From CAMDWQ01 sp964497635 (GTDB lineage Bacteria > Omnitrophota > Gorgyraeia > 2-02-FULL-51-18), in contig CAZCDB010000053.1 of assembly GCA_964497635.1 (NCBI GenBank), positions 1 through 9,211 of the forward strand: a stretch of DNA of 9,211 nt, read 5' to 3'. The position numbers were made by a program, and so were the translations under genes. A model generated the notes under the pieces. The model saw nothing but the letters and a program-made list of their open reading frames with translations. It searched no databases and was not told where the DNA came from. This document shows, piece by piece, positions 1 to 6,454 of this stretch. Numbering within the stretch: position 1 is the first letter of the stretch; each line of letters begins with the position of its first letter.

Positions 1-204
1 GAGAGTTTGCATAAGGCGGTGAAGTATTTGGCGGTGGAAAGACAGACTTCCATGGCAAAGTTAATTCAAGAGGCTTTGGAAAATTTATACAAGGAAGATA
101 TTGAAGATCTGAACCTTGGGCGTGAACGTCTGGCAAGCTATCAGGCGGTTCCTGCCAAGGGAGCTGTGTACTCCGATTATCGGGCCAAACGGCTGAAGAA
201 ATAG
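1..204 (+). CDS. Antitoxin of a type II toxin-antitoxin pair (5' end outside window)
   Basis: The reading frame is open to the left edge. A TTG at 7-9 could serve as a start, but codons GAG-AGT precede it in frame, and the visible protein begins where a ribbon-helix-helix antitoxin would already be past its N-terminal beta strand. The gene is therefore probably cut by the window. The visible part starts with two helices (LHKAVKYLAVERQTSMAKLI, then QEALENLYKED) that look like the helical part of a CopG/Arc-type ribbon-helix-helix DNA-binding domain. A charged tail ending RAKRLKK is the likely toxin-binding segment. Its TAG stop (202-204) is followed immediately by the toxin ATG, the usual spacing in such operons. 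The inferred role is to neutralise the toxin and repress the shared promoter, which lies outside the window. The antitoxin subfamily is not certain. Confidence 0.75.
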   Translation, partial: ESLHKAVKYLAVERQTSMAKLIQEALENLYKEDIEDLNLGRERLASYQAVPAKGAVYSDYRAKRLKK

Positions 205-471
205 ATGGCCCAAAAATATCAGGTGATTCTTGATCCAAGGGCGGAGAAGGAGCTTGATAAAGTACTCGGAAAAGATTTTGCCAAGATCGATCAAGAGATT
301 GTAAAGCTTGGCTCCAATCCAAGACCTTTCGGGGTTAAAAAGCTTGATGGCAAGCTTCATCGGATTCGGATTGGGGATTGGCGAGTGATTTATGCTATCT
401 TAGATGACGAACAAAAACTAGTCGTGCTCCATGTGGCAAGACGAAATGAACGGACTTATAAAGCTAAATGA
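205..471 (+). CDS. RelE/ParE-fold toxin
   Basis: An 88-residue basic protein of the size and pattern of RelE-type toxins. Relative to E. coli RelE, the core HRIRIGDWRVIYAIL (residues 52-66) supplies the arginine equivalent to Arg61 (Arg60 here). The C-terminal VARRNERTYK supplies the Arg81 and Tyr87 equivalents (Arg79/Arg80 and Tyr85). KK at 45-46 matches the catalytic lysine region. Known RelE proteins are ribosome-dependent mRNA endonucleases, whereas ParE relatives poison gyrase. The retained Arg/Tyr set favours an RNase, but this is inference. The start ATG directly abuts the antitoxin stop. The stop TGA (469-471) overlaps the glyQ start in an ATGA, so the toxin is the middle cistron of a run that continues into glycyl-tRNA synthetase. 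Confidence 0.85.
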   Translation: MAQKYQVILDPRAEKELDKVLGKDFAKIDQEIVKLGSNPRPFGVKKLDGKLHRIRIGDWRVIYAILDDEQKLVVLHVARRNERTYKAK

Positions 472-1412
472 CAACTTTCCAGGATTTGATTTTTAAGCTT
501 AGCGAGTATTGGGCGAAGCAGGGGTGTGCCATTCTCCAGCCTTATGATATGGAAGTGGGGGCGGGGACTTTTCATCCAGCGACTTTTTTTGGGTCGCTTG
601 GGACCTCCTCTCAAAATGTGGCTTATGTTCAGCCGACGCGCCGTCCGACCGATGGGCGTTATGGGGAAAATCCTCTACGCACACAACATTATTACCAGTA
701 TCAGGTGATTCTCAAGCCCTCCCGTGAAAATGTGCAGGATCTTTATCTGGATAGTTTGCGATACGCGGGTTTAAAGCTTGAGGAGCACGATATTCGTTTT
801 GTTCAGGATGATTGGGAATCGCCGACACTGGGGGCTTCGGGGTTGGGGTGGGAAGTGTGGCTGGATAGTCTTGAAGTCACACAATTTACCTATTTTCAGC
901 AGATGGCGGGGATTACCTTAAACCCCATTTCGTGTGAAATCACCTACGGACTTGAGCGTATCGCGATGTTTTTGCAGGGGGTCAATGATCTTTTCAAACT
1001 TCAGTGGTCCAAAGACGTCAAGTATGGCGACCTGCGGCTGGCTTTTGAGAAGGAATATTGTCATTACAATTTTGAAGTCAGTGACACGAAGCTTTTGCAT
1101 GAGCTTTTTGATAAGTACGAGGCAGAGGCCAAACGTTTGCTTGGTGCGGACCCCGTCCCGAGGGGGCATGTTAGCGATGATAAAACTGATTTATCTAACG
1201 TGTCCCCTCGGGACGGGGTCCGGTCAGCTACCGGACCAGGTCCGAATGTGCTGGTTTATCCCGCGTACGAGATGACACTTAAAACTTCCCATGTGTTTAA
1301 TATGCTCGACGCTCGAGGAGCGGTGAGCGTCAACGAGCGCCCGACTTACATCGCCCGCGTAAGAAACTTGGCCAAAAAATGCGCTCAGAGATATATGGAA
1401 AAGGTTGCGTAA
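468..1412 (+). CDS. glyQ: Glycyl-tRNA synthetase alpha subunit with an in-frame insertion
   Basis: Catalytic subunit of the bacterial alpha2beta2 class II enzyme that charges tRNA-Gly with glycine in the cytoplasm. The family is unmistakable: DMEVGAGTFHP (residues 27-37), YVQPTRRPTDGRYGENP, HYYQYQVILKPS, GWEVWLDSLEVTQFTYFQQ, ITYGLERIAMFLQGVNDLF, and the C-terminal FNMLDARGAVSVNERPTYIA. At 314 residues it is longer than E. coli GlyQ (303) and well above compact homologues. The excess sits between LLG (224-226) and LVYPAYEMTLKTSHVF, where homologues have a short linker. Residues 227-261 there are encoded largely by a palindrome (1148-1221) and a second hairpin (1217-1237). The start ATG overlaps the toxin stop, and no good Shine-Dalgarno is visible before it, so coupled translation is likely. 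glyS follows after a 187-nt gap. Confidence 0.97.
   Translation: MTTFQDLIFKLSEYWAKQGCAILQPYDMEVGAGTFHPATFFGSLGTSSQNVAYVQPTRRPTDGRYGENPLRTQHYYQYQVILKPSRENVQDLYLDSLRYAGLKLEEHDIRFVQDDWESPTLGASGLGWEVWLDSLEVTQFTYFQQMAGITLNPISCEITYGLERIAMFLQGVNDLFKLQWSKDVKYGDLRLAFEKEYCHYNFEVSDTKLLHELFDKYEAEAKRLLGADPVPRGHVSDDKTDLSNVSPRDGVRSATGPGPNVLVYPAYEMTLKTSHVFNMLDARGAVSVNERPTYIARVRNLAKKCAQRYMEKVA
1148..1221 (+). repeat. Long palindrome inserted in frame within glyQ
   Basis: Arms 1148-1174 and 1195-1221 are 27 nt each with a 20-nt loop. The first 18 positions of the arm (GGACCCCGTCCCGAGGGG) pair perfectly with the end of the right arm. Only two of 27 positions deviate (G1166 with T1203, T1169 with G1200), and both are G-T/U wobbles, so a + strand RNA would pair along the whole arm. 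Inside the loop GATAAA (1179-1184) can pair with TTTATC (1190-1195). The frame through it is open and encodes most of the extra glyQ residues. It resembles in behaviour the palindromic elements that insert into coding genes in Rickettsia. That comparison is by analogy, not by sequence match. Confidence 0.85.
1217..1237 (+). repeat. Second short hairpin overlapping the glyQ palindrome
   Basis: GGTCCGGT (1217-1224) and ACCGGACC (1230-1237) are perfect 8-bp arms around the loop CAGCT. A further GGTCC at 1239-1243 makes GGACC-A-GGTCC with the right arm. The hairpin shares bases with the right arm of the larger palindrome, so the two cannot form fully at once. It falls within the inserted stretch absent from ordinary GlyQ proteins. 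Confidence 0.75.
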
Positions 1413-1458
1413 TGTTTTCAATGTGCAGCGAGTGGCTTAGAAATCTTTTCGTGCCGAC

Positions 1459-1489
1459 GTCCAATTTTCCCCACCCAGGAAAATTGGAC
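1459..1489. repeat. Perfect 12-bp hairpin inside the glyQ-glyS element
   Basis: GTCCAATTTTCC (1459-1470) and GGAAAATTGGAC (1478-1489) are exact inverse complements around the loop CCACCCA. The hairpin is bounded by GTCC and GGAC, like the neighbouring hairpin at 1510-1530. It sits asymmetrically, on only one side of the outer stem, which suggests a separate insertion into an older palindrome. Confidence 0.85.
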
Positions 1490-1509
1490 TCGACGAAGAA
1501 TTCGCGCTC

Positions 1510-1530
1510 GTCCCGCCTGAACGGCGGGAC
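1510..1530. repeat. Perfect 8-bp hairpin at the centre of the glyQ-glyS element
   Basis: GTCCCGCC (1510-1517) and GGCGGGAC (1523-1530) pair exactly around the loop TGAAC. This hairpin caps the middle stem of the larger cruciform and again has GTCC/GGAC edges. Confidence 0.8.
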
Positions 1531-1599
1531 ACCGTGGCCGCGCTCTTCATCGACGCGTCACGAAAAGATTTCTAAACCACTCGCTGTATTGTGGTCATC

Positions 1600-3717
1600 A
1601 TGAACAAATCCAAATATTCTTCAAACGATTTGCTTTTTGAAATAGGGTGTGAGGAGCTTCCAGCCACTTCTTTAGCGGATATTTTCGAGGGGACGACGCT
1701 TGAGAACAATCCTTTTGCTGAAAAATTAAAAAAGCTTTTGATCGATCAGCGTATCGCGTTTGAATCTTGCCGTGCGTGGTCGACCCCACGCCGTTTGGTG
1801 TTTGGTGTCAGCGGTATTGCGGCTTCACAGACGGCGCGGGACCAGATGACCAAGCTTTTTGCGCGGGAGGATGCGTATTCTGCCGACGGTCAGCCGACGG
1901 AAAAATTCCTCACGATTTTAAAGCATCGCGGTGCGTCGGTGGCTGACACGGTGGTGTCGGATTTTAACGGGAAACCTTTTGTGTTTATCCGTAAGGCCGA
2001 AGCTTGCGAGAAAACTGAGAAAATTCTTCCCGGGATTTTTGAGACTCTCGTTAAGACGCTCAATTTCCCCAAAAATATGAAATGGGACGATTCCGGCATC
2101 ACTTTTTCTCGCCCCATCCGTAACTATCTGGCAATTCTTGGCACAAAAATTTTAAAGTTTAAGATTGGTCACACCGCTTCGTCAGCCTCAACGGTTTTTT
2201 TCATCAAAGGAAAGCGCCTGCGCGTGCCTGTGAAGAATGCAGCTTCGTACTGCAGCGCGCTTAAAAAACATGGGGTTTTTCTGGATCAGATCCTTCGCAA
2301 ACAAAAGATCCAGGAGGAGCTTGAGAAGCTTGCTTCCTCAATGAGTCTTAAACTTTACGAGGATCCTTTTCTTTTAAATGAGGTGAATTATCTCGTGGAA
2401 GTCCCGCATGCTCTGGCGGCCCCCTTCGGAAATGAATTTTTGTCTTTGCCTCTGGAAGTTTTGGCGGTCAGCATGGCTCGTAAGCAGAGAATATTTGGCG
2501 TTCTCGATAAAAATGGGAAATTAGCTCCCAAATTAATCGCGGTGCTCGACGGGGCAAGGACTGCTTCCGAGAAAAAGGTGATTTCTAAAAATATCGAAAA
2601 TATTCTTCAGGCCAAGCTTCAAGACAGCTTGCATTTCTACCGCGAGGATATCAAGGCTGGTTTTGAGAAAAAACGTGAAGAGCTTAAAAATCTTGTTTTC
2701 CTCAAAGGCGCTGGCTCAATGCTGGAGAAGTCGGATCGCTTGGTGCGATTAGCATCAAAAGTTGCAACCCAGGATAAGCAGATTTTGGAGCGCGCCGCTT
2801 ATCATGCGAAGACAGATCTTTTGACACAAATGGTGGGTGAGTTTCCCGAGCTTCAAGGAATCATGGGTAAATATTATGTTCTTGAGAGCTTAAAAGACGA
2901 GCGTGTTGCGGCGGCGATTGGCGAGCAGTATTTGCCTCGGACGGTGCAGGATAAGCTTCCCGAGACGGTGCCGGGAGCTCTTTTATCCGTCTTGGACAAG
3001 GCCGATCTGATCGTGGCTTGTTTTGGTTTGGGACTGGAACCTACCAGCAGTATGGATCCCTATGGTTTGCGGCGCAGTGCCTCGGCTATTTTTAAAATTA
3101 TCCTTGAGAAAAAAATAGATCTTTCGTGGACAACCCTCATCCAACAGATTCAGCACGAGCTGGGAGCTTACATCCTAAAAGACAAGCAGGCAGCGCTTCC
3201 AGCCAAGCTAGATCTTTTTTTTAAGGACCGCTTCAAGGCAGTGCTTGCAGATCGGGGCCTGCGTGAGGATCTGGTGGATGCGGTGATGGCTTCGGGATTT
3301 GATCGGCCTTATGAAGTTTTTGAGCGGGCGCAGCTGCTTTCAAAAATTTTGAACGAAGAACCTTTTACCAAAGCCTGTAAAGTCGTCGAACGTACTTTTA
3401 ATATTTTAAAAGGCAACAAAGATTCTTTGCCGCAAGCGATTGACCCTCAAGTTTTTACCGAAAATCTTGAGCGGGAAGTTTTTAAGCGTTACCAAGAATA
3501 TCACCAGAAGATCCGAGCGGCTCAAAGTGGGCGCGACTACGCCGGAGCAACAAGCTTGTATGCGGAGGCTTTTTTTGATATCTTGGGTGAGTTCTTTGAG
3601 AAGGTCTTTATCAACACTGAGGACATCAAAGTAAGAACCAATAGGCTTTTACTCTTAAAAACAATCAAAGAGCTTTATACCCAAAATATTGCGGAGCTTT
3701 CAAAAGTCCGCATCTAA
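1600..3717 (+). CDS. glyS: Glycyl-tRNA synthetase beta subunit
   Basis: Partner of GlyQ, and the subunit that recognises and binds tRNA-Gly in the alpha2beta2 enzyme. From ATG 1600 it is 705 residues, close to E. coli GlyS (689). Diagnostic stretches are LLFEIGCEELPA at the N terminus, MKWDDSGITFSRPIRNYLAILG, YHAKTDLLTQMVGEFPELQG (histidine near residue 402), IMGKYY, SVLDKADLIVACFGLG, and DPYGLRRSASAIFKIILEK. A helical C-terminal part (about residues 590-690) fits the DALR-like anticodon-binding region. An in-frame GTG at 1591 is an alternative start, but family N termini begin just before the LLFEIG strand, so ATG 1600 is preferred. No Shine-Dalgarno is visible upstream of either start. The palindrome's right arm ends only 13 nt before the ATG. 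ppdK follows after 29 nt. Confidence 0.97.
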   Translation: MNKSKYSSNDLLFEIGCEELPATSLADIFEGTTLENNPFAEKLKKLLIDQRIAFESCRAWSTPRRLVFGVSGIAASQTARDQMTKLFAREDAYSADGQPTEKFLTILKHRGASVADTVVSDFNGKPFVFIRKAEACEKTEKILPGIFETLVKTLNFPKNMKWDDSGITFSRPIRNYLAILGTKILKFKIGHTASSASTVFFIKGKRLRVPVKNAASYCSALKKHGVFLDQILRKQKIQEELEKLASSMSLKLYEDPFLLNEVNYLVEVPHALAAPFGNEFLSLPLEVLAVSMARKQRIFGVLDKNGKLAPKLIAVLDGARTASEKKVISKNIENILQAKLQDSLHFYREDIKAGFEKKREELKNLVFLKGAGSMLEKSDRLVRLASKVATQDKQILERAAYHAKTDLLTQMVGEFPELQGIMGKYYVLESLKDERVAAAIGEQYLPRTVQDKLPETVPGALLSVLDKADLIVACFGLGLEPTSSMDPYGLRRSASAIFKIILEKKIDLSWTTLIQQIQHELGAYILKDKQAALPAKLDLFFKDRFKAVLADRGLREDLVDAVMASGFDRPYEVFERAQLLSKILNEEPFTKACKVVERTFNILKGNKDSLPQAIDPQVFTENLEREVFKRYQEYHQKIRAAQSGRDYAGATSLYAEAFFDILGEFFEKVFINTEDIKVRTNRLLLLKTIKELYTQNIAELSKVRI

Positions 3718-3730
3718 TTTTTTAATCAAA

Positions 3731-3735
3731 AGGAG
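3731..3735 (+). promoter_or_regulatory. Ribosome binding site for ppdK
   Basis: AGGAG, within AAAAGGAG, lies 11 nt before ATG 3747. It supports 3747 as the start over the internal ATGs at 3756 and 3798. The second of these also has AAGGA about 12 nt upstream, so the choice is not final. Confidence 0.65.
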
Positions 3736-3746
3736 TCTTAAATCCA

Positions 3747-6446
3747 ATGGCCGTCATGACAGAAGATAAATCTAGAAAAGAAGGAAACACCAACTCCATG
3801 AAGAAGTATGTATATTTTTTTGGCAATGCAAAAGCAGAAGGGACCAAAGATCAGCGGGTTCTCCTGGGCGGCAAAGGAGCCAATCTTGCTGAAATGACCA
3901 ATTTAGGGATTCCTGTGCCTCCGGGTTTTACGATCTCCACCGTTGCTTGCAAAGAGTTTTACGCTCAGAATTCCCGCTGGCCCCAGGGGCTTGAAGCCGA
4001 GGTCAACGAAAACCTTAAGAAAATTGAGCAAGCCACGGGTAAAAAGTTTGGATCCAGCGACAATCCTCTTTTGGTTTCGGTGCGCTCGGGCGCTTCCGTC
4101 TCTCTTCCGGGGATGATGGATACCATTCTAAATCTTGGAATCAATGATGAGGCGGTCAAAGGCCTTATCCAAAAGTCAGGCAATGAGCGTTTTGCCTATG
4201 ATGCGTATCGCCGTTTTATCCAGATGTTCTCAAACGTGGTGCTCGAGATGGAGCATCATGATTTTGAACACATTTTGAAAGCGAAAAAGGCCAAGCTGAA
4301 AGTCAAAGATGACACTCAGCTCAATGCCCAAGCATTAAAAGAGCTTGTCAAAGAGTACAAAGACTGCGTTAAGAAAAAGACCAAGAAAGCGTTTCCGGAA
4401 AATCCGATGGATCAGCTCAAGCTGGCCTGCGACGCGGTGTTTAAGTCATGGAACAACAATCGCGCGATCATCTACCGCAATCTCAACAAAATTCCCCATG
4501 ATCTTGGGACCGGCATCAATGTCCAGTCCATGGTGTTTGGCAACATGGGTGAGACCAGTGGTACCGGCGTGGCGTTTACACGTGACCCGGGCACCGGAGA
4601 ACATAAATTTTTCGGAGAATTTTTGATCAACGCTCAAGGCGAGGACGTGGTGGCCGGTATTCGTACCCCCAATCCTATCGCTCAGCTAAAGCAGGTCATG
4701 CCTTCGGCTTATGCAGAGCTTGAGGCGATCTATCAGAGACTTGAGAAGCATTTTCGTGACATGCAGGATCTGGAATTTACGATTGAAGATCGCAAGCTTT
4801 TCTTGCTTCAAACCCGCAATGGAAAGCGTTCGGCCGCCGCGGCGGTAAGAATCGCCTGTGAGATGGTCAAAGAAGGGCTGATTTCAAAGGAAGAGGCGCT
4901 TTTGCGTGTCCAGCCGGAGCAGCTGGATCAGCTTTTACATCCTACGATTGACACCAAAGCTAAGCTCAGTATTTTGGCCAAGGGTCTCCCGGCTTCTCCG
5001 GGTGCTGCTGTGGGACAAGTGGTGTTTACGGCAGAGGATGCCATCGAAGCGGCAGAAGAAAAGGGTGAGAAAACGATTTTGGTCCGTATGGAAACTTCCC
5101 CTGAAGATGTCGGAGGCATGATTGCGGCCGAAGGGATTTTGACTGCCACCGGTGGCATGACCAGTCACGCGGCAGTGGTTGCTCGCGGGATGGGAAAATG
5201 CTGCGTGGCCGGTTGCGGTGCGATTCACATCGATGAAAAAGGAAAGTTTTTCACGGTGACCGATAAAGCGGGTAAAACCGTAAAGGTGAAGGAGGGAGAT
5301 TACATCACTTTGAACGGTAGCACCGGTGAAGTTATTCTTGGACAAGTGCAACTGGTGACCCCTGAGCTGGGTTCGGACTTCAAACAATTTATGGGTTGGG
5401 CCGATGATGTTCGCCGCTTAAAAGTTCGCACCAACGCGGATACTCCTGAAGACTCTAAGATCGCCCGTAATTTTGGCGCGGAAGGAATCGGGCTCTGCCG
5501 TACGGAGCACATGTTCTTTGGCGACAATCGTCTCAAAATTGTGCGTGAGATGATTTTGGCTAATAACGAAAAAGATCGCATCAAGGCACTCAATAAGCTT
5601 GAGCCGATGCAGAAGGCTGATTTTAAAGGAATCTTTAAGGCGATGGCCGGTCTTCCTGTGACCATTCGTCTTCTGGATCCACCGCTTCATGAATTTTTAC
5701 CCAAAGGTGGCAAAGAGCTTCAGAAGGTTTCCAAAGAACTCAAGATCTCCGTCAAGGATCTTGAGAAAAAAGTGATCTCACTTCACGAAGTCAACCCGAT
5801 GCTCGGTCATCGTGGTTGCCGCTTGGCGGTGACTTATCCTGAAATCTACAAAATGCAGTCCAAGGCTATTTTTGAGGCAGCCGCGGATTTGGCCAAGGAA
5901 GGTCTCCGCGTGGTTCCAGAGGTCATGATTCCTCTGGTGGGCATGATTGGGGAGCTTACTTTTACCAAAAAAGACGTGATTGAGATCGCCGAGGCTGTCA
6001 TGGCCCAGCGCAAGGTGAAGATTGATTACCTCGTGGGAACCATGATTGAAGTTCCTCGCGCGGCGCTCATCTCTCAGGAGTTGGCCAAAGAAGCGGAGTT
6101 TTATAGCTTCGGGACCAACGATTTGACACAGATGACGTTTGGGTTTTCTCGCGATGACGTCGGAAAGTTTTTGCCTTACTACATCGACAAGGGTCTTTTG
6201 AAAGTGGATCCGTTCGTGTCAATTGATCAGACCGGTGTTGGCAGTCTGATTGAGCTTGCCGTGACCAAGGGCCGTGCGGTCAAACCCAATCTCAAAGTCG
6301 GTATCTGCGGAGAACATGGCGGAGATCCTTCTTCGATTGAGTTTTGTCATCGCTCTAAACTGGATTATGTGAGCTGCTCACCGTTTCGTGTGCCTATCGC
6401 AAGATTGGCGGCCGCACAGGCGGTGTTGAAAGAGAAAAAGGCCTAA
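3747..6446 (+). CDS. ppdK: Pyruvate, phosphate dikinase
   Basis: Interconverts pyruvate, ATP and phosphate with PEP, AMP and pyrophosphate in the cytoplasm. It serves in gluconeogenesis or in PPi-linked glycolysis. The 899 residues carry all three domains. The N-terminal nucleotide-binding part has YFFGNAKAEG, LLGGKGANLAEM, SVRSGASVSLPGMMDTILNLG and GTGVAFTRDPGTGE. The swivelling phosphohistidine domain has GGMTSHAAVVARGMG, with catalytic His474. The C-terminal PEP/pyruvate barrel has GLCRTEHMFF, RLLDPPLHEFLP, YSFGTNDLTQMTFGFSRDD and GICGEHGGDP with catalytic Cys854. The first 17 residues before MKKYVYFFG are extra relative to many homologues, so translation may instead begin at ATG 3798 (882 residues). 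The close spacing to glyS and to the sigma gene (8 nt) implies co-transcription. No control of its own is visible. Confidence 0.98.
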   Translation: MAVMTEDKSRKEGNTNSMKKYVYFFGNAKAEGTKDQRVLLGGKGANLAEMTNLGIPVPPGFTISTVACKEFYAQNSRWPQGLEAEVNENLKKIEQATGKKFGSSDNPLLVSVRSGASVSLPGMMDTILNLGINDEAVKGLIQKSGNERFAYDAYRRFIQMFSNVVLEMEHHDFEHILKAKKAKLKVKDDTQLNAQALKELVKEYKDCVKKKTKKAFPENPMDQLKLACDAVFKSWNNNRAIIYRNLNKIPHDLGTGINVQSMVFGNMGETSGTGVAFTRDPGTGEHKFFGEFLINAQGEDVVAGIRTPNPIAQLKQVMPSAYAELEAIYQRLEKHFRDMQDLEFTIEDRKLFLLQTRNGKRSAAAAVRIACEMVKEGLISKEEALLRVQPEQLDQLLHPTIDTKAKLSILAKGLPASPGAAVGQVVFTAEDAIEAAEEKGEKTILVRMETSPEDVGGMIAAEGILTATGGMTSHAAVVARGMGKCCVAGCGAIHIDEKGKFFTVTDKAGKTVKVKEGDYITLNGSTGEVILGQVQLVTPELGSDFKQFMGWADDVRRLKVRTNADTPEDSKIARNFGAEGIGLCRTEHMFFGDNRLKIVREMILANNEKDRIKALNKLEPMQKADFKGIFKAMAGLPVTIRLLDPPLHEFLPKGGKELQKVSKELKISVKDLEKKVISLHEVNPMLGHRGCRLAVTYPEIYKMQSKAIFEAAADLAKEGLRVVPEVMIPLVGMIGELTFTKKDVIEIAEAVMAQRKVKIDYLVGTMIEVPRAALISQELAKEAEFYSFGTNDLTQMTFGFSRDDVGKFLPYYIDKGLLKVDPFVSIDQTGVGSLIELAVTKGRAVKPNLKVGICGEHGGDPSSIEFCHRSKLDYVSCSPFRVPIARLAAAQAVLKEKKA

Positions 6447-6450
6447 AGGA
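6445..6450 (+). promoter_or_regulatory. Ribosome binding site deciding the GTG start of the sigma gene
   Basis: AAAGGA overlaps the ppdK stop codon and lies 4 nt before GTG 6455. That spacing is short, so ribosomes ending ppdK probably re-initiate here. No ATG occurs in frame before Met40, which would be inside sigma region 2, so GTG is the only sensible start. Confidence 0.6.
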
Positions 6451-6454
6451 TCGC

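Larger units (their letters stand above)
1426..1586. repeat. 161-bp nested palindromic element between glyQ and glyS
   Basis: The outer arms 1426-1453 and 1559-1586 match at 27 of 28 positions (mismatch C1436/A1576). Inside lie, in order: a 12-bp hairpin (1459-1489), a middle stem TCGACGAAGA (1490-1499) with 1544-1553 (9 of 10), a GCGC/GCGC step (1504-1507 with 1540-1543), and an 8-bp hairpin (1510-1530). Together they make a branched cruciform that fills nearly the whole glyQ-glyS gap. There is no T-run after a stem, so it does not look like an intrinsic terminator. One forward frame is open through all of it. It is most likely a small non-autonomous palindromic element or a structured RNA. 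Confidence 0.85.

Noticed and set aside
7..204. TTG at 7-9 as the true start of the antitoxin
   Set aside because: The frame stays open to base 1, and the protein would begin in the middle of a ribbon-helix-helix domain without its beta strand, so truncation by the window edge is more likely.
1148..1221. The glyQ palindrome as an intrinsic transcription terminator
   Set aside because: No T-run follows the stem, and the conserved GlyQ C terminus is encoded in frame beyond it.
1591..1599. GTG 1591 as the glyS start
   Set aside because: It adds only three residues, lies almost against the palindrome arm, and has no better ribosome binding site than ATG 1600.
1412..1603. A small 63-codon gene between glyQ and glyS (ATG 1412, overlapping the glyQ stop)
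   Set aside because: It is almost wholly the palindromic element, overlaps the glyS start, has no ribosome binding site of its own and resembles no protein. The open frame is explained by the element's base content.
4935..5387. 150-codon minus-strand open frame within ppdK
   Set aside because: It lies opposite the conserved phosphohistidine domain and is a shadow frame.
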